Source: an uncultured Clostridia bacterium
GTDB lineage: Bacteria > Bacillota > Clostridia > Christensenellales > Borkfalkiaceae
Direction of reading: 5' to 3'
DNA length: 42,488 bases
NCBI GenBank assembly: GCA_944328665.1
Contig: CALVHS010000028.1
Span: forward strand, 1 to 42,488
In this document: in pieces, positions 23,765 through 32,474 of the stretch
How the letters are laid out: each line of letters opens with the position of its first letter
Position numbering within the stretch: position 1 is the first letter of the stretch
Program-made: the position numbers and the translations under genes
The notes under the pieces: model-generated
The model's input: only the letters and a program-made list of their open reading frames with translations
Told to the model about the DNA's origin: nothing
The model's database searches: none

Positions 23765-23796
23765 TACACGTCGGCGGAAACCTACAAGGAGGTTTT

Positions 23797-24588
23797 ATGT
23801 TTCTCTTTAACCTGCTCGAAGTGAGCGAACAAACGACCGACATCGTCAACTACATCATGATCGGCGTGTTGGCGGCGTTGGCGGTCGTCATTTTGGCTGT
23901 CTGCATCGGCAACAGGAAGCAAAAGTTCGACACGCGCTCCCTCGCCTATGCGGCGGTATGCCTGGCGACCTCTTTCGTGCTCTCCTTCCTGAAGATCACG
24001 CCCGTGCCCAACGGCGGCTCCATCACCCTCGCCAGCTGGGTGCCCGTGCTCCTCTATGCCTATGCGTTCGGCGCGCCCAAAGGATTTTTGGTGGGCATCA
24101 TCTTCGGCATCCTCAACTTTATCTCGGGGCCGTACATCCTGACCCCCTTCACCTTTGTGCTCGATTACATCCTCGCCTTTGCGATGGTGGGGCTGATGGG
24201 CATTGCGAGAAAGTTCAACCGCTCCCTGCTCACCAACGCAGTGCTCGGCACCCTGCTCGCCGTCGCGGCGCGGCTGGTCATGCACTTTGTTTCGGGCGTC
24301 ATCTACTTTCAGGAAAACGCCGTTTGGGTGGAACTGCCCGACTGGTGCGTCGCCAACGCCTATATCTATTCGCTCATCTATCAGCTCATTTACATCCCCG
24401 GCGACGCGATCATCATCATTGTCGCCTTTGCCGTCCTTGCCAAGACGGGCGTGCTGCAGACCCTGCTGCACATGATGCGCCCCGGCATGTTCCCTTCCGC
24501 CGCGCAAAATGCCAAAGCGGAACACGCCGCCGAGAGCGCGGACGCCGAAAGCGCAAACACCGCCGACGCGGTACACAAGACGGAATGA
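23797..24588 (+). CDS. thiT: Thiamine-specific ECF transporter S component (ThiT)
   Basis: ThiT is the membrane protein that binds thiamine and works with the ECF energising module. The 263-aa protein has about six hydrophobic spans. The region GGSITLASWVPVLLYAYAFG, then PKGFLVGIIFGILNFISGPYILTPF, matches the conserved ThiT core. The N-terminus carries an extra span (about 16-40) and the C-terminus an Ala/Glu-rich tail of about 30 residues not usual in the family. The ATG at 23797 follows AAGGAGG. The TPP riboswitch directly upstream supports thiamine as substrate. The EcfA and EcfT partners are not in the window. Confidence 0.92.
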   Translation: MFLFNLLEVSEQTTDIVNYIMIGVLAALAVVILAVCIGNRKQKFDTRSLAYAAVCLATSFVLSFLKITPVPNGGSITLASWVPVLLYAYAFGAPKGFLVGIIFGILNFISGPYILTPFTFVLDYILAFAMVGLMGIARKFNRSLLTNAVLGTLLAVAARLVMHFVSGVIYFQENAVWVELPDWCVANAYIYSLIYQLIYIPGDAIIIIVAFAVLAKTGVLQTLLHMMRPGMFPSAAQNAKAEHAAESADAESANTADAVHKTE

Positions 24589-24600
24589 CTTTGATCCCGA

Positions 24601-24632
24601 GAGCGGAGCCGCACGGCTCCGCTCTTTTTTTT
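24601..24632. terminator. Terminator between thiT and the flavodoxin-like gene
   Basis: GAGCGGAGCC (24601-24610) pairs with GGCTCCGCTC (24615-24624), followed by eight T residues. The last T is part of the stop codon of the converging gene. Confidence 0.9.
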
Positions 24633-25246
24633 CAGCGGTTGAAATTTGTCCGCGCGGCATGTTCGCCCGCGGGGAAAACGATGCCCTTTTCCTTGCCCGC
24701 CTCGATGCAGGCGACCAGCCAGACCATGTTGCGGGCGAGGTTGCGCACCGTCTGCAGCCCCTCTTCGTCGCACGTCTCCCCCGCATGGCGGTACACCTGG
24801 TTCCAATAGGAAGAAGAGACGACGGGCATCTCGGAAATGGTGAAGTATTTGTTCATCACATCCATCGCAGCGCAGGAGCCGGCGCGCCGCAAGGTAGAAA
24901 CGGCCGCCCCGGGCTTGTGCGCGAAGGCGTATTTGCCCGCGTAAAACGCCCTGTCGAGCGCGGCGAGCAGGCGCGCCGAAGGGTGGGCGTAATAGACGGG
25001 CGCGCCGAACACGAAGCCGTCCGCCCCTTTTGCCTTTTCGATGAGTTCGTTGACGGCGTCCCCGTCGATGGCGCATCTTTTCAGTTCACCGCATCTGCCG
25101 CAGGCGATGCAGTCGTTGAGGGGCGCCCCGCCCAGATCGACGATCTCATATGCGGCGCCCAGTTCCGCAAAAACTTTGCCCATCTCTTCGAGAACGGCGC
25201 GCGTCTCCCCCTTCCGGGGGCTGCCATTGACCATTAAGATCTTCAT
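24632..25246 (-). CDS. Flavodoxin-fold NAD(P)H-dependent oxidoreductase
   Basis: The 204-aa protein is of the NADPH-dependent FMN-reductase/multimeric flavodoxin family. It has the FMN phosphate loop MVNGSPRKGETRAVLEEM at the N-terminus, a Cys group CIACGRCGELKRC (about 47-59) that in relatives may hold an iron-sulfur centre, and GAPVYYAHPSARLLAALDR (about 81-99) near the flavin. It is the last gene of a leftward operon, 18 bp after the sirtuin gene. The electron acceptor is unknown. Confidence 0.85.
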   Translation of the reverse strand: MKILMVNGSPRKGETRAVLEEMGKVFAELGAAYEIVDLGGAPLNDCIACGRCGELKRCAIDGDAVNELIEKAKGADGFVFGAPVYYAHPSARLLAALDRAFYAGKYAFAHKPGAAVSTLRRAGSCAAMDVMNKYFTISEMPVVSSSYWNQVYRHAGETCDEEGLQTVRNLARNMVWLVACIEAGKEKGIVFPAGEHAARTNFNR

Positions 25247-25264
25247 GTCCTGTCTCCTTTTCGC

Positions 25265-25987
25265 TTATACGGCGGCAAAGATCTCGCCGATCCTGCCGTC
25301 CAAAAAGGTCACGCCCTGCATTGTCCTCGCCGGCGCGCCTTTATTGATGACGATGATGTTTTCCCCGCGGAAAAAGTCGATGAGCCCCGCCGCGGGATAG
25401 ACGTTGAGGGAGGTGCCGCCGATAATGAGGTTGTCCGCGCGTTCGATCGCCTCGATCGCGTCCTGCATCACCCTTTCGTCCAACGGCTCGCCGTAGAGCA
25501 CCACGTCCGGCTTGACGATACCGCCGCAGCCGCAGCGGGGCACCCCCTCGCCGCCGAGGATGTCCTGCGTGGGATATGCCCTGCCGCACCGCGTGCAGAA
25601 GTTGCGCCAGATGCTGCCGTGCAGTTCAAACACCTGCCCGCTGCCCGCCTTTTGGTGCAGCCCGTCGATGTTTTGGGTGACGACGGCGGCGATGTGTCCT
25701 TCCCTTTCCCACTGCGCCAGCTTTTTGTGCGCGGCGTTGGGCTGCGCGTCCGTCACGAGCATCTTGTCCCTGTAAAACCGATAAAATTCTTCCGTGTGCG
25801 ACCAAAAAAACTCGTTCGAGAGCATCGTTTCGGGAGGGTATCTGTATGTTTGGCGGTACAGGCCGTCCTCCGAGCGGAAATCGGGGATCCCGCTCTCCGT
25901 GCTCACGCCCGCGCCGCCGAAAAAGACGGCGCGCTTTGAACGGAATATCACTTCCCGCAGGCGGGCGATCTCTCTTTCCGTGACCAT
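25265..25987 (-). CDS. cobB: NAD-dependent protein deacylase, Sir2 family
   Basis: Sirtuins remove acetyl or other acyl groups from lysines using NAD+. The 240-aa protein has the GAGVSTESGIPDFRS motif (25-39), TQNIDGLH, the catalytic His in ELHGS, and four zinc-binding Cys (CTRC and CGC pattern around residues 130-155). It is of the short bacterial class. AAGGAG lies in the end of the preceding GNAT gene, whose stop is 2 bp upstream. A GNAT acetyltransferase next to a deacylase suggests a reversible acylation pair, as with AcuA and its deacetylases, but that is inference. Confidence 0.94.
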   Translation of the reverse strand: MVTEREIARLREVIFRSKRAVFFGGAGVSTESGIPDFRSEDGLYRQTYRYPPETMLSNEFFWSHTEEFYRFYRDKMLVTDAQPNAAHKKLAQWEREGHIAAVVTQNIDGLHQKAGSGQVFELHGSIWRNFCTRCGRAYPTQDILGGEGVPRCGCGGIVKPDVVLYGEPLDERVMQDAIEAIERADNLIIGGTSLNVYPAAGLIDFFRGENIIVINKGAPARTMQGVTFLDGRIGEIFAAV

Positions 25988-25989
25988 CC

Positions 25990-26442
25990 TTATTTCTCCT
26001 TATCCATATGATAATTGACGAGCGTCTCCCCGCCCCGCAAAACGGCATGGCGGCAAAGGAGGCGATAGCCGCGCGCGGCGAAAAAGCCGCGCGCCGTTTC
26101 GGACGCATATACGGTGAAGCGGGGCGCGGGGCACCACGCTTCCAGCGCGTCCGCAAGCGCCGACGCGATCCCCCTGTGCAAAAAAGAGGGATGCACGTAC
26201 AGGCGGTCGAAATACCCCTCTTCCGTCATGTCCGCAAAACCGACGATCTCTTCCCCTTCCCATGCCGCGAGCGCAAGGCGCCCTCCGAAAAAAGAGTCCG
26301 TCCATTGCTTCGGGTCACGATCCCCGATCCACGCCTCGATCTGCCGCGGAGAATACTCCCCGCCGCAGACAGAGCGCACGGCCTCGCAGAAGAGGCGCAG
26401 CGTCTTTTCCCCGTCCTCCGGCCGCAAAGGAACGATCTTCAT
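25990..26442 (-). CDS. GNAT-family N-acetyltransferase
   Basis: The 150-aa protein has the GNAT core: RLALAAWEGEEIVGFADM (strands 2-4), YFDRLYVHPSFLHRGIASALADALE (acetyl-CoA loop, here HRGIAS, about 88-112), and a C-terminal strand TVYASETARGFFAARGYR typical of the family. The ATG at 26442 is chosen because CAGGAGAAAGT precedes it. It lies 52 bp after the ABC exporter and 2 bp before the sirtuin. The acceptor substrate is unknown. Confidence 0.88.
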   Translation of the reverse strand: MKIVPLRPEDGEKTLRLFCEAVRSVCGGEYSPRQIEAWIGDRDPKQWTDSFFGGRLALAAWEGEEIVGFADMTEEGYFDRLYVHPSFLHRGIASALADALEAWCPAPRFTVYASETARGFFAARGYRLLCRHAVLRGGETLVNYHMDKEK

Positions 26443-26494
26443 ACTTTCTCCTGCCGCAATTTGCCGTACAGCCGCCCGTCCGCCTCGCTTTGCG

Positions 26495-28294
26495 TCACGC
26501 GCCCTGTTCCGCGCCCGCGAACTGCGCATTGTACAGGCGATAATAAAATCCTTTTGCCTCCATCAAAGAGGCATGCGTGCCCTGCTCGACGACGGCGCCG
26601 TCCTTCATGACGAGGATCAGGTCGGCGTCCAAAATGGTCGACAGGCGATGGGCAACGATGAAACTCGTCCTGCCCCGCATGATCTTGCGGAACGCCTTTT
26701 GGATGCGCATCTCCGTCATCGTGTCGATGTTGCTGGTCGCCTCGTCGAGGATGAGCATGGGCGGGTCAACGAGCATCACGCGGGCGATGCAGAGGAGCTG
26801 CTTTTCCCCCTGCGAGATGTTGACGTTGCCCGTGAGCACCGTGTCGTACCCCTTTTCGAGATTGCGGATGAAAAAGTCGCAGTACGCCGCTTTCGCCGCC
26901 TCCTCGATCTGCGCGCGCGAAGCGTTTTCCGCGCCGTAGGCGATGTTATAGGCGACCGTCTCGCCCGAGAGAAAGCTCTCTTGCAGCACCATGCCGAACA
27001 GCTTCCTGTATTCGTCCAGCGGAATGTCGCGGATGTCTGTGCCGTCCACCGTGATCCTGCCCGCAAGCGGATCGTAAAAGCGCATCAGCAAGTTGATGAG
27101 CGTCGTCTTGCCGCAGCCCGTGGGGCCGACGATGGCGACCTTGCTGCCCGCCTTGACGGAGAGGTCGAGATCCTCGATGAGGGGCTTGTCGGCGGAATAA
27201 GAAAAGCGGACCCCTTCGACGGCGATATCCCCGCGGCAGGAAGAAAGATGCGCCGTTCCTTCCGTGCGCTCGCCCGGTTCGTCGATCACTTCAAAGACGC
27301 GCGCCGCGGAGGCGAAAGCGTTTTGCAGCTGGGTAACGACGTTGGAAATTTCGTTGAACGGCTTGGTATACTGGTTGGCGTAACTCAAAAATACGGACAA
27401 TTTGCCGACGGTGAAGCCGCCGAGGGTGAGGGTGCCCAAGGTCAGCAAGCCGCCGTCGCTGAGGATGCAAAAGATGCAGCCGAGCACGCCGACGAACGCC
27501 GTGATGACCGCGTTGACGAAGCGGGTGCCGGGATTGGTGAGCGCGGAAGAATACTGCGCGCGCCAGCCGATCTCGTTGAGGCGGGCGTTGATGCCCTCGA
27601 ACTTCTTTTCCGAATATTTTTCCTCGTTGAAGAGGATGACCGTCTTTTGCCCGCCCAGCATCTCCTTGACGTGCGAGACCAGTTCCCCCTGGATGCGCAC
27701 CTGTTTTTGGAAGAGGCGGAAGGTCTTTTTGGTGATGACCGCCGCCACAAAGAGAGAGAGCGGGGTCAGCACGACGACGACGAGGGCGATGATATAATTG
27801 ACGGCGAACATGACCGCGAGGGTCGCCAGAATGGTCATCACCCCCGTAAAGAGCTGCGCCGCCCCCTGCAGGAGCCCGTCCGTGATGACGTCCACGTCGT
27901 TGACGATGCGCGTCATCACGTCCCCCTGCGCGTGGGTGTCGATATAGCGCACGCCCGCCGCCGTCAGGCTTTCGAAGGCGTCCCGCCGCAAATCGCGCAC
28001 CAGCTTATAACAGAGGCTGTTGACGCAATTGTTGAGCAGCTTTTGCGAGGCAAAGCTGACGAGCACGCTGCCCGCAAAGCAGCCGATCATGAGATAGACG
28101 GCGGAAAAGTCGACCCTGCCCGCCCCGGGCATGGCGTCGATCGCCTCGCCGTAGAGGACGGGCCCGACGAGCACGGACGCGACATAGAGGATGCTGCAGG
28201 CGATCGTTCCCGCGACATATCCCTTATAGGGCGCCACATACGTCAGCAGGCGGCGCACCAACCCCTTTTGCAATGTACGGATGCCCTTTTTCAT
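26495..28294 (-). CDS. ABC exporter half-transporter with canonical ATPase residues
   Basis: The 599-aa protein has six membrane spans (about 20-310) and a C-terminal ATPase: Walker A GPTGCGKTT, signature ISQGEKQ, Walker B LILDEATSNID with the catalytic Glu, and H-loop VAHRLST. The signature deviates from LSGGQ. The ATG at 28294 overlaps the stop of the partner gene (ATGA). The pair resembles BmrCD or TM287/288 heterodimers, in which one ATP site hydrolyses and the other is degenerate. The likely role is drug or lipid export. Confidence 0.92.
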   Translation of the reverse strand: MKKGIRTLQKGLVRRLLTYVAPYKGYVAGTIACSILYVASVLVGPVLYGEAIDAMPGAGRVDFSAVYLMIGCFAGSVLVSFASQKLLNNCVNSLCYKLVRDLRRDAFESLTAAGVRYIDTHAQGDVMTRIVNDVDVITDGLLQGAAQLFTGVMTILATLAVMFAVNYIIALVVVVLTPLSLFVAAVITKKTFRLFQKQVRIQGELVSHVKEMLGGQKTVILFNEEKYSEKKFEGINARLNEIGWRAQYSSALTNPGTRFVNAVITAFVGVLGCIFCILSDGGLLTLGTLTLGGFTVGKLSVFLSYANQYTKPFNEISNVVTQLQNAFASAARVFEVIDEPGERTEGTAHLSSCRGDIAVEGVRFSYSADKPLIEDLDLSVKAGSKVAIVGPTGCGKTTLINLLMRFYDPLAGRITVDGTDIRDIPLDEYRKLFGMVLQESFLSGETVAYNIAYGAENASRAQIEEAAKAAYCDFFIRNLEKGYDTVLTGNVNISQGEKQLLCIARVMLVDPPMLILDEATSNIDTMTEMRIQKAFRKIMRGRTSFIVAHRLSTILDADLILVMKDGAVVEQGTHASLMEAKGFYYRLYNAQFAGAEQGA

Positions 28295-30006
28295 GCTTCT
28301 GCCCTCGTCTGCGAATCGCAGATCTCCCTGTACAGCGGGCACTGCGCGTACAGCTCCGCATGCGTGCCGCTGCCGGCGATCCCGCCGTCCTCGAGCACGA
28401 AGATCTTATCGGCATGCATGAGGGAGGACGCGCGCTGCGAGATGATGACGGTCGTCGTCCCCTCGAGCGCGGCGATGTTGGCGCGCACCTTGGCATCCGT
28501 CGCAAAGTCAAGCGCGGAACAGCTGTCGTCGAGGATGAGCACGGGCGCCTTTGCCGCGACGGCGCGCGCGATGGTCAGCCGCTGCCGCTGCCCGCCCGAA
28601 AAATTTTTGCCCCCTTCGGATACCTTTTCATCCAGCCCGCCCTTTTCGTAAACGAAATCATAGGCGCAGGCGACTTTGAGCGCCTCGTCGAAGTCTTCGT
28701 CCGTGCCCTTGTCGTTGCCCCAAAAGAGATTGGAACGCACCGTCCCCGAAAAGAGGGAGGCGTTCTGCGGCACCACGCCAAAGAGGGAACGGAGGGCGGC
28801 AAGGCCGTATTCGCGCACGTCGTGCCCGAACACGATCACTTCCCCCTCGGACGCGTCATACAGGCGGGGCATCAGGCTGACGAGGGTAGATTTGCCGCTG
28901 CCCGTGCCCCCGATGATACCCACCGTCTGCCCCCTGCCGATGGTGAGGTCGATGTTCCGCAGGGAGTATTGGTCTGTGCCCGCATAGGAAAAGCCGACCC
29001 CCTTCATCTGCACGGCGGGCGCGGAAAAATCGGGCGCGCAGCCCGCCCCGTCCGCGACGGACGAACGCATATCGAACACTTCGCTGACGCGGTGCATGGA
29101 GGCGTTCGCCTTGGTAAAGAGGGAGACGAGATTAGAGATGACGATCATCGCATTCAGGATCTGCGTCATATAGTTGATGACGGCGATGATGTCGCCCGAG
29201 GAAAGAGAGCCGCGCTCGACGCGGAAGCCGCTCAACAGCAAAATGAGCGCCACGCCGAAGTTGATGACGGCAAACGTCAGCGGGTTGAGCCAGGCGGAGA
29301 TCCTGCCGATCACGATGGAGTTGCCGAGCATGTCTTCCGCCGCGGCGTCGAAGCGGGCGCGCTCCTTTTCCCGGTTGGCAAACGCGCGAACCACGCGCGC
29401 GCCCTCCAGGTTTTCGTTGGTGATCCGGGTGAGACGGTCGAGTTTTTCCTGATTTTTCGTATAATAAGGCACGCTCTTTTTCATGATCGCCCACAATACG
29501 AGCGCGACCAAAACGGATGCCGCCGTGACGATCAGCCCCGTCCGCCAGTCGAGGATGAGGCAGAGGATGACCGCCCCCGCCGCGATAAAGGGGGAACGCA
29601 CGACGAGGCGGATGGTCATGGCGACCGCGCTCTGCATCTGCGTCACGTCGTTGGCGACGCGGGTGACGAGGGAGGCGGCGCCCACCTTGTCGATCTCACG
29701 ATACGAGAGAGTATCGATGTGCCGGAAGAGCGCATTGCGCACGTTGGTGCCGAACCCCTGCGACGCGATAGAGGCGCTGCGCTGGCAGAACACGGCGCAG
29801 CCGAAGCCGACCGCACCCATCGCGAGCATGAGCGCCCCGCCCCACAGCACATAGGAAACGTCCCCGCGAGCGACGCCGACGTCGATGATGCGCGCCATGA
29901 CGAGGGGCACCAACAGTTCCAAGAGCGCTTCAAACCACTTGGAGAGCGCGCCGAGGATACAAGACGCCCTGTATTGTTTGAGATAGGGCAGATACCTTCC
30001 GATCAC
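28291..30006 (-). CDS. ABC exporter half-transporter with degenerate ATPase residues
   Basis: The 571-aa protein has six spans and an ATPase with Walker A GGTGSGKST and a canonical signature FSGGQRQR. Walker B reads LILDDSCSALD (catalytic Glu replaced by Asp) and the H-loop reads ISQRASS (His replaced by Gln). These are the known marks of the inactive partner in heterodimeric exporters. The GTG at 30006 is chosen: the predicted transcript starts near 30048, ruling out the longer frame, and the protein then begins IGRYLPYLKQY as in relatives. GAAAGG precedes it. First gene of the five-gene operon. Confidence 0.9.
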   Translation of the reverse strand: MIGRYLPYLKQYRASCILGALSKWFEALLELLVPLVMARIIDVGVARGDVSYVLWGGALMLAMGAVGFGCAVFCQRSASIASQGFGTNVRNALFRHIDTLSYREIDKVGAASLVTRVANDVTQMQSAVAMTIRLVVRSPFIAAGAVILCLILDWRTGLIVTAASVLVALVLWAIMKKSVPYYTKNQEKLDRLTRITNENLEGARVVRAFANREKERARFDAAAEDMLGNSIVIGRISAWLNPLTFAVINFGVALILLLSGFRVERGSLSSGDIIAVINYMTQILNAMIVISNLVSLFTKANASMHRVSEVFDMRSSVADGAGCAPDFSAPAVQMKGVGFSYAGTDQYSLRNIDLTIGRGQTVGIIGGTGSGKSTLVSLMPRLYDASEGEVIVFGHDVREYGLAALRSLFGVVPQNASLFSGTVRSNLFWGNDKGTDEDFDEALKVACAYDFVYEKGGLDEKVSEGGKNFSGGQRQRLTIARAVAAKAPVLILDDSCSALDFATDAKVRANIAALEGTTTVIISQRASSLMHADKIFVLEDGGIAGSGTHAELYAQCPLYREICDSQTRAEA

Positions 30007-30054
30007 GTTACAAGAACCTTTCCCGATAAATTTGCGGCAGCGCCACACACTATT

Positions 30055-30083
30055 ATTATAAGCGCAAACGCCCTTTTACGCAA
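30055..30083 (-). promoter_or_regulatory. Promoter of the ABC exporter-GNAT-sirtuin operon
   Basis: Minus strand: TTGCGT (30083-30078), 17-nt spacer, TATAAT (30060-30055). Confidence 0.7.
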
Positions 30084-30218
30084 GCAAAAAGCCCGTTTTG
30101 CGCGCAAATCGCCCGTATTTTGTCAGAGCCTTTCCCCCGGGGCGCATAAAAGGGCGGCGGATGCGCAAAGTAAGCGGCGGAATGCAAACGCATCGCATCC
30201 GAGGAGGTCAACACATCC

Positions 30219-30908
30219 ATGAAAAAGAAGATCGTATTTTTCGCCTTGGCGCTCGCGCTCGCCCTGACGGCGGCGGGCACGGCGGTCGCCGCCGCGGAGG
30301 AGCCCGCCCCCGCGCAGATCCAGGAGCAAACACAGCCGCCCGCCGCGAGAGGGGGCAGGCAGTCCGTCTCCGTGACGGGATGCGGCAAGGTGACGGTACC
30401 CGCCGACGCGGCGGTGATCACCTTCCGCGTGCGCGCCTTTGCAGACACCCTCGCCGAGGGACGGCAGCGGCTCGCCGAAGCGAAAAACGCCCTGCTCGAC
30501 GGGGTGCGCGCCGCCGCGGGCGGCGCGGAAGGGAGCGCGCCCTGCGGCGATCCTCCGCCCGTCCGGAGCGAAGAGGCGGGCGGCTACGTCCTGACCGGCT
30601 TCGTCTCCGTAAAGATCGCCGACCTTTCCGCGGTGCCCGCCGCCGAACGGGCGGGCGAAGAGAAGGGAGAACGGCTGCAGACGTGCTATCTGCTCGAAGC
30701 GGAGTCGGAAGCGGTACGGCGGGCGCTTTCCCTCGCCGAGGCGGACGCCGAAGCGAAGGCGGCGGCGCTGCTGGGCAAGGGCGCAAAACTCGTGCGGCTG
30801 CGCGAGGAGTGCTGCTGGCACTGCCCCGCCGACACGCCGGGTCAGATGACGGTGTGTGCGAACGTGCGCGCGGGCTTTGTCCGCCGCGAAACGGAGGCAG
30901 AAGCATAA
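30219..30908 (+). CDS. Secreted SIMPL-domain protein
   Basis: The 229-aa protein starts with a signal peptide (MKKK, then a hydrophobic stretch to about residue 22, with an Ala-rich cleavage region). The SIMPL (DUF541) pattern follows: VSVTGCGKVTVPADAAVITFRVRAF (about 49-74), and later LQTCYLLEAES with helices rich in Ala and Glu. SIMPL proteins are extracytoplasmic and of poorly known function; some affect stress tolerance. Six Cys residues lie in the mature part, unusual for an exported protein of an anaerobe. GAGGAGG precedes the ATG. Its promoter is not clear. Single gene. Confidence 0.82.
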   Translation: MKKKIVFFALALALALTAAGTAVAAAEEPAPAQIQEQTQPPAARGGRQSVSVTGCGKVTVPADAAVITFRVRAFADTLAEGRQRLAEAKNALLDGVRAAAGGAEGSAPCGDPPPVRSEEAGGYVLTGFVSVKIADLSAVPAAERAGEEKGERLQTCYLLEAESEAVRRALSLAEADAEAKAAALLGKGAKLVRLREECCWHCPADTPGQMTVCANVRAGFVRRETEAEA

Positions 30909-30909
30909 A

Positions 30910-30942
30910 AGGGGGCGGCGCCCGATGCGCCGCCCCCTTTTT
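30910..30942. terminator. Terminator between the SIMPL gene and spoIVA
   Basis: GGGGGCGGCGC (30910-30920) pairs with GCGCCGCCCCC (30926-30936), followed by TTTTT. It also serves the converging spoIVA. Confidence 0.9.
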
Positions 30943-30948
30943 GTTCCC

Positions 30949-32403
30949 TCAAAGCAGGATGCAGATCACCCCGCCCCGCCCCTCGTTGACGATGCGGCGG
31001 ATGGTGCGGCGCATCTTTTTGCGCACCTCTTCGGGCATGCTGCCCGCGCGCATGTCCAGCCCCTCTCGCACCATGTCTTTGAACGTCCTGCCGAACAATT
31101 CGGTATTCCACAGGCCGTCCGCGTCCTTTTCGTATTGTTCCAGCATGCCGCGCACGATCTCTTCGCTGCGCGCCGCATCCCCGATGACGGGGACTGCCTC
31201 GCTTTCCACCTCGACGCGGATGAGATGATAGCTGCCCGCGCGCGCCTTCAGGCGGAGAGCGCTGCGCCCGCCCTGCCTGATCGCTTCGGGCGGTTCAAGG
31301 GAAAGATCTTCCTCCCCCGGCAGCACGACGCCGTAGCCGCTTTCGTCCGCCGCGCGCAGCGCGGAGGCAAATTTATCGTAGAACGCTTTCGCTTTCCCGA
31401 GAGAGCGCATATACGCCATCAGCTGCACGTCGTCGGCGATCTCCGCGCCGCACGCCTCGCCCAGCACTTTATAAAACGTCCCTTCTCGGGCGGAGACGGC
31501 GTACCGCGCCCTCCCGCTGCCGGGAAAAAGCTCGCCCGACGCGGGGGATGCGAAGCGGTCGCTGCCCTCGAACATCCGCTCGACGAGGGCACAGTCGCCG
31601 AGGCGCACGATCTTTTCGCAGACGGCGCGGATGGAGCCCAGCGCTTCGGCGACGGCGGGGCTGTCTTCCGGCAGCGTACACAGCCAGCCGGGAAGATCGA
31701 AATCGATGCGCGTGACGGGAAATTCGAACAAAAGGCGCTCGAACAGTTCGGATATCTCTTCCTCTCCCGCCTTTTCGCAGTCGAAGGGAAGGGCGGGCAC
31801 GCCGTATCGTTCCGCCAGCGCGGCGCACACCTGCCCGCACGCTTCCCCGCGCGGAGCGCGGCTGTTGACGAGGATGACGAAGGGCTTTTCCGCCGCACGC
31901 AGGGCGCGCACCGCCCCCTCCTCCGCCGCGGCGAGCGCTTCGCGTGCAAGCTGTGTGACGGAGCCGTCGGAAGTGACGAGCAGAGCGGCATTCCCCGTCC
32001 GCCGCGCCAACGCGTCGGCCGCCTGCCCGAAAGGCAACCCGCCGGAAAAGGGCAGTACGACCTGCGGCGCGCCCTCTTCGCCGAATTCCGCCCCGTCCGC
32101 GGGAAAACCGACGCATTCCGTAAAACGGACGCCCAGTTCTCCGCCTCCGGCGAGGGGGATCTGCACGGCCTCCTCGGGCACGTTCACGGGAGAAAGGGTG
32201 CGCACCGTACGCCCTTCGCCCGTCGGCGGCAGCGCCTCGGCGCACGCGCGCCCCGCACTTTCTTCCGCATGCGGCAGGACGAGCGCGCGGGCAAGGCAGC
32301 CGATCAGGGCGGATTTGCCCGTCCTCACGGGGCCGGTCACGCATATCCACAGGCCGCCGCCCGTGCGTTCGGCGATATCCTCAAACACCTTTTGCTCCAA
32401 CAT
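30949..32403 (-). CDS. spoIVA: Stage IV sporulation protein A (spore coat basement ATPase)
   Basis: SpoIVA polymerises on the forespore surface and anchors the coat. The 484-aa protein aligns by eye with B. subtilis SpoIVA (492 aa) from FEDIAERTGG to the C-terminal NEGRGGVICILL. The Walker A GPVRTGKS with Lys30 is conserved. The Walker B residue Asp97 of B. subtilis corresponds to Glu96 here (TECVGF). The middle and C-terminal parts keep WNTELFGRTFKDMVREG. The gene implies that the organism, or its recent ancestor, forms endospores. It follows plsY and der, part of the usual der-gpsA-spoIVA neighbourhood. I could not identify a convincing sigma-E promoter in the 70-bp gap upstream. Confidence 0.95.
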   Translation of the reverse strand: MLEQKVFEDIAERTGGGLWICVTGPVRTGKSALIGCLARALVLPHAEESAGRACAEALPPTGEGRTVRTLSPVNVPEEAVQIPLAGGGELGVRFTECVGFPADGAEFGEEGAPQVVLPFSGGLPFGQAADALARRTGNAALLVTSDGSVTQLAREALAAAEEGAVRALRAAEKPFVILVNSRAPRGEACGQVCAALAERYGVPALPFDCEKAGEEEISELFERLLFEFPVTRIDFDLPGWLCTLPEDSPAVAEALGSIRAVCEKIVRLGDCALVERMFEGSDRFASPASGELFPGSGRARYAVSAREGTFYKVLGEACGAEIADDVQLMAYMRSLGKAKAFYDKFASALRAADESGYGVVLPGEEDLSLEPPEAIRQGGRSALRLKARAGSYHLIRVEVESEAVPVIGDAARSEEIVRGMLEQYEKDADGLWNTELFGRTFKDMVREGLDMRAGSMPEEVRKKMRRTIRRIVNEGRGGVICILL

Positions 32404-32474
32404 ACAAAAAAAGCCTCCCTATACCCATTATACAATGTAGTATATGAAGGCTCTCTTCTTTTTAGACCGGGCGA

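Noticed and set aside
26114..30222. Long plus-strand open frames opposite the ABC exporter genes
   Set aside because: Their His/Arg/Asp-rich translations have no family features. They mirror codon bias of the exporter genes on the other strand.
32404..32474. Possible sigma-E promoter for spoIVA (TCATATAC and a TATAAT nearby)
   Set aside because: The spacing and the -10 sequence do not fit the sigma-E consensus well enough to call.
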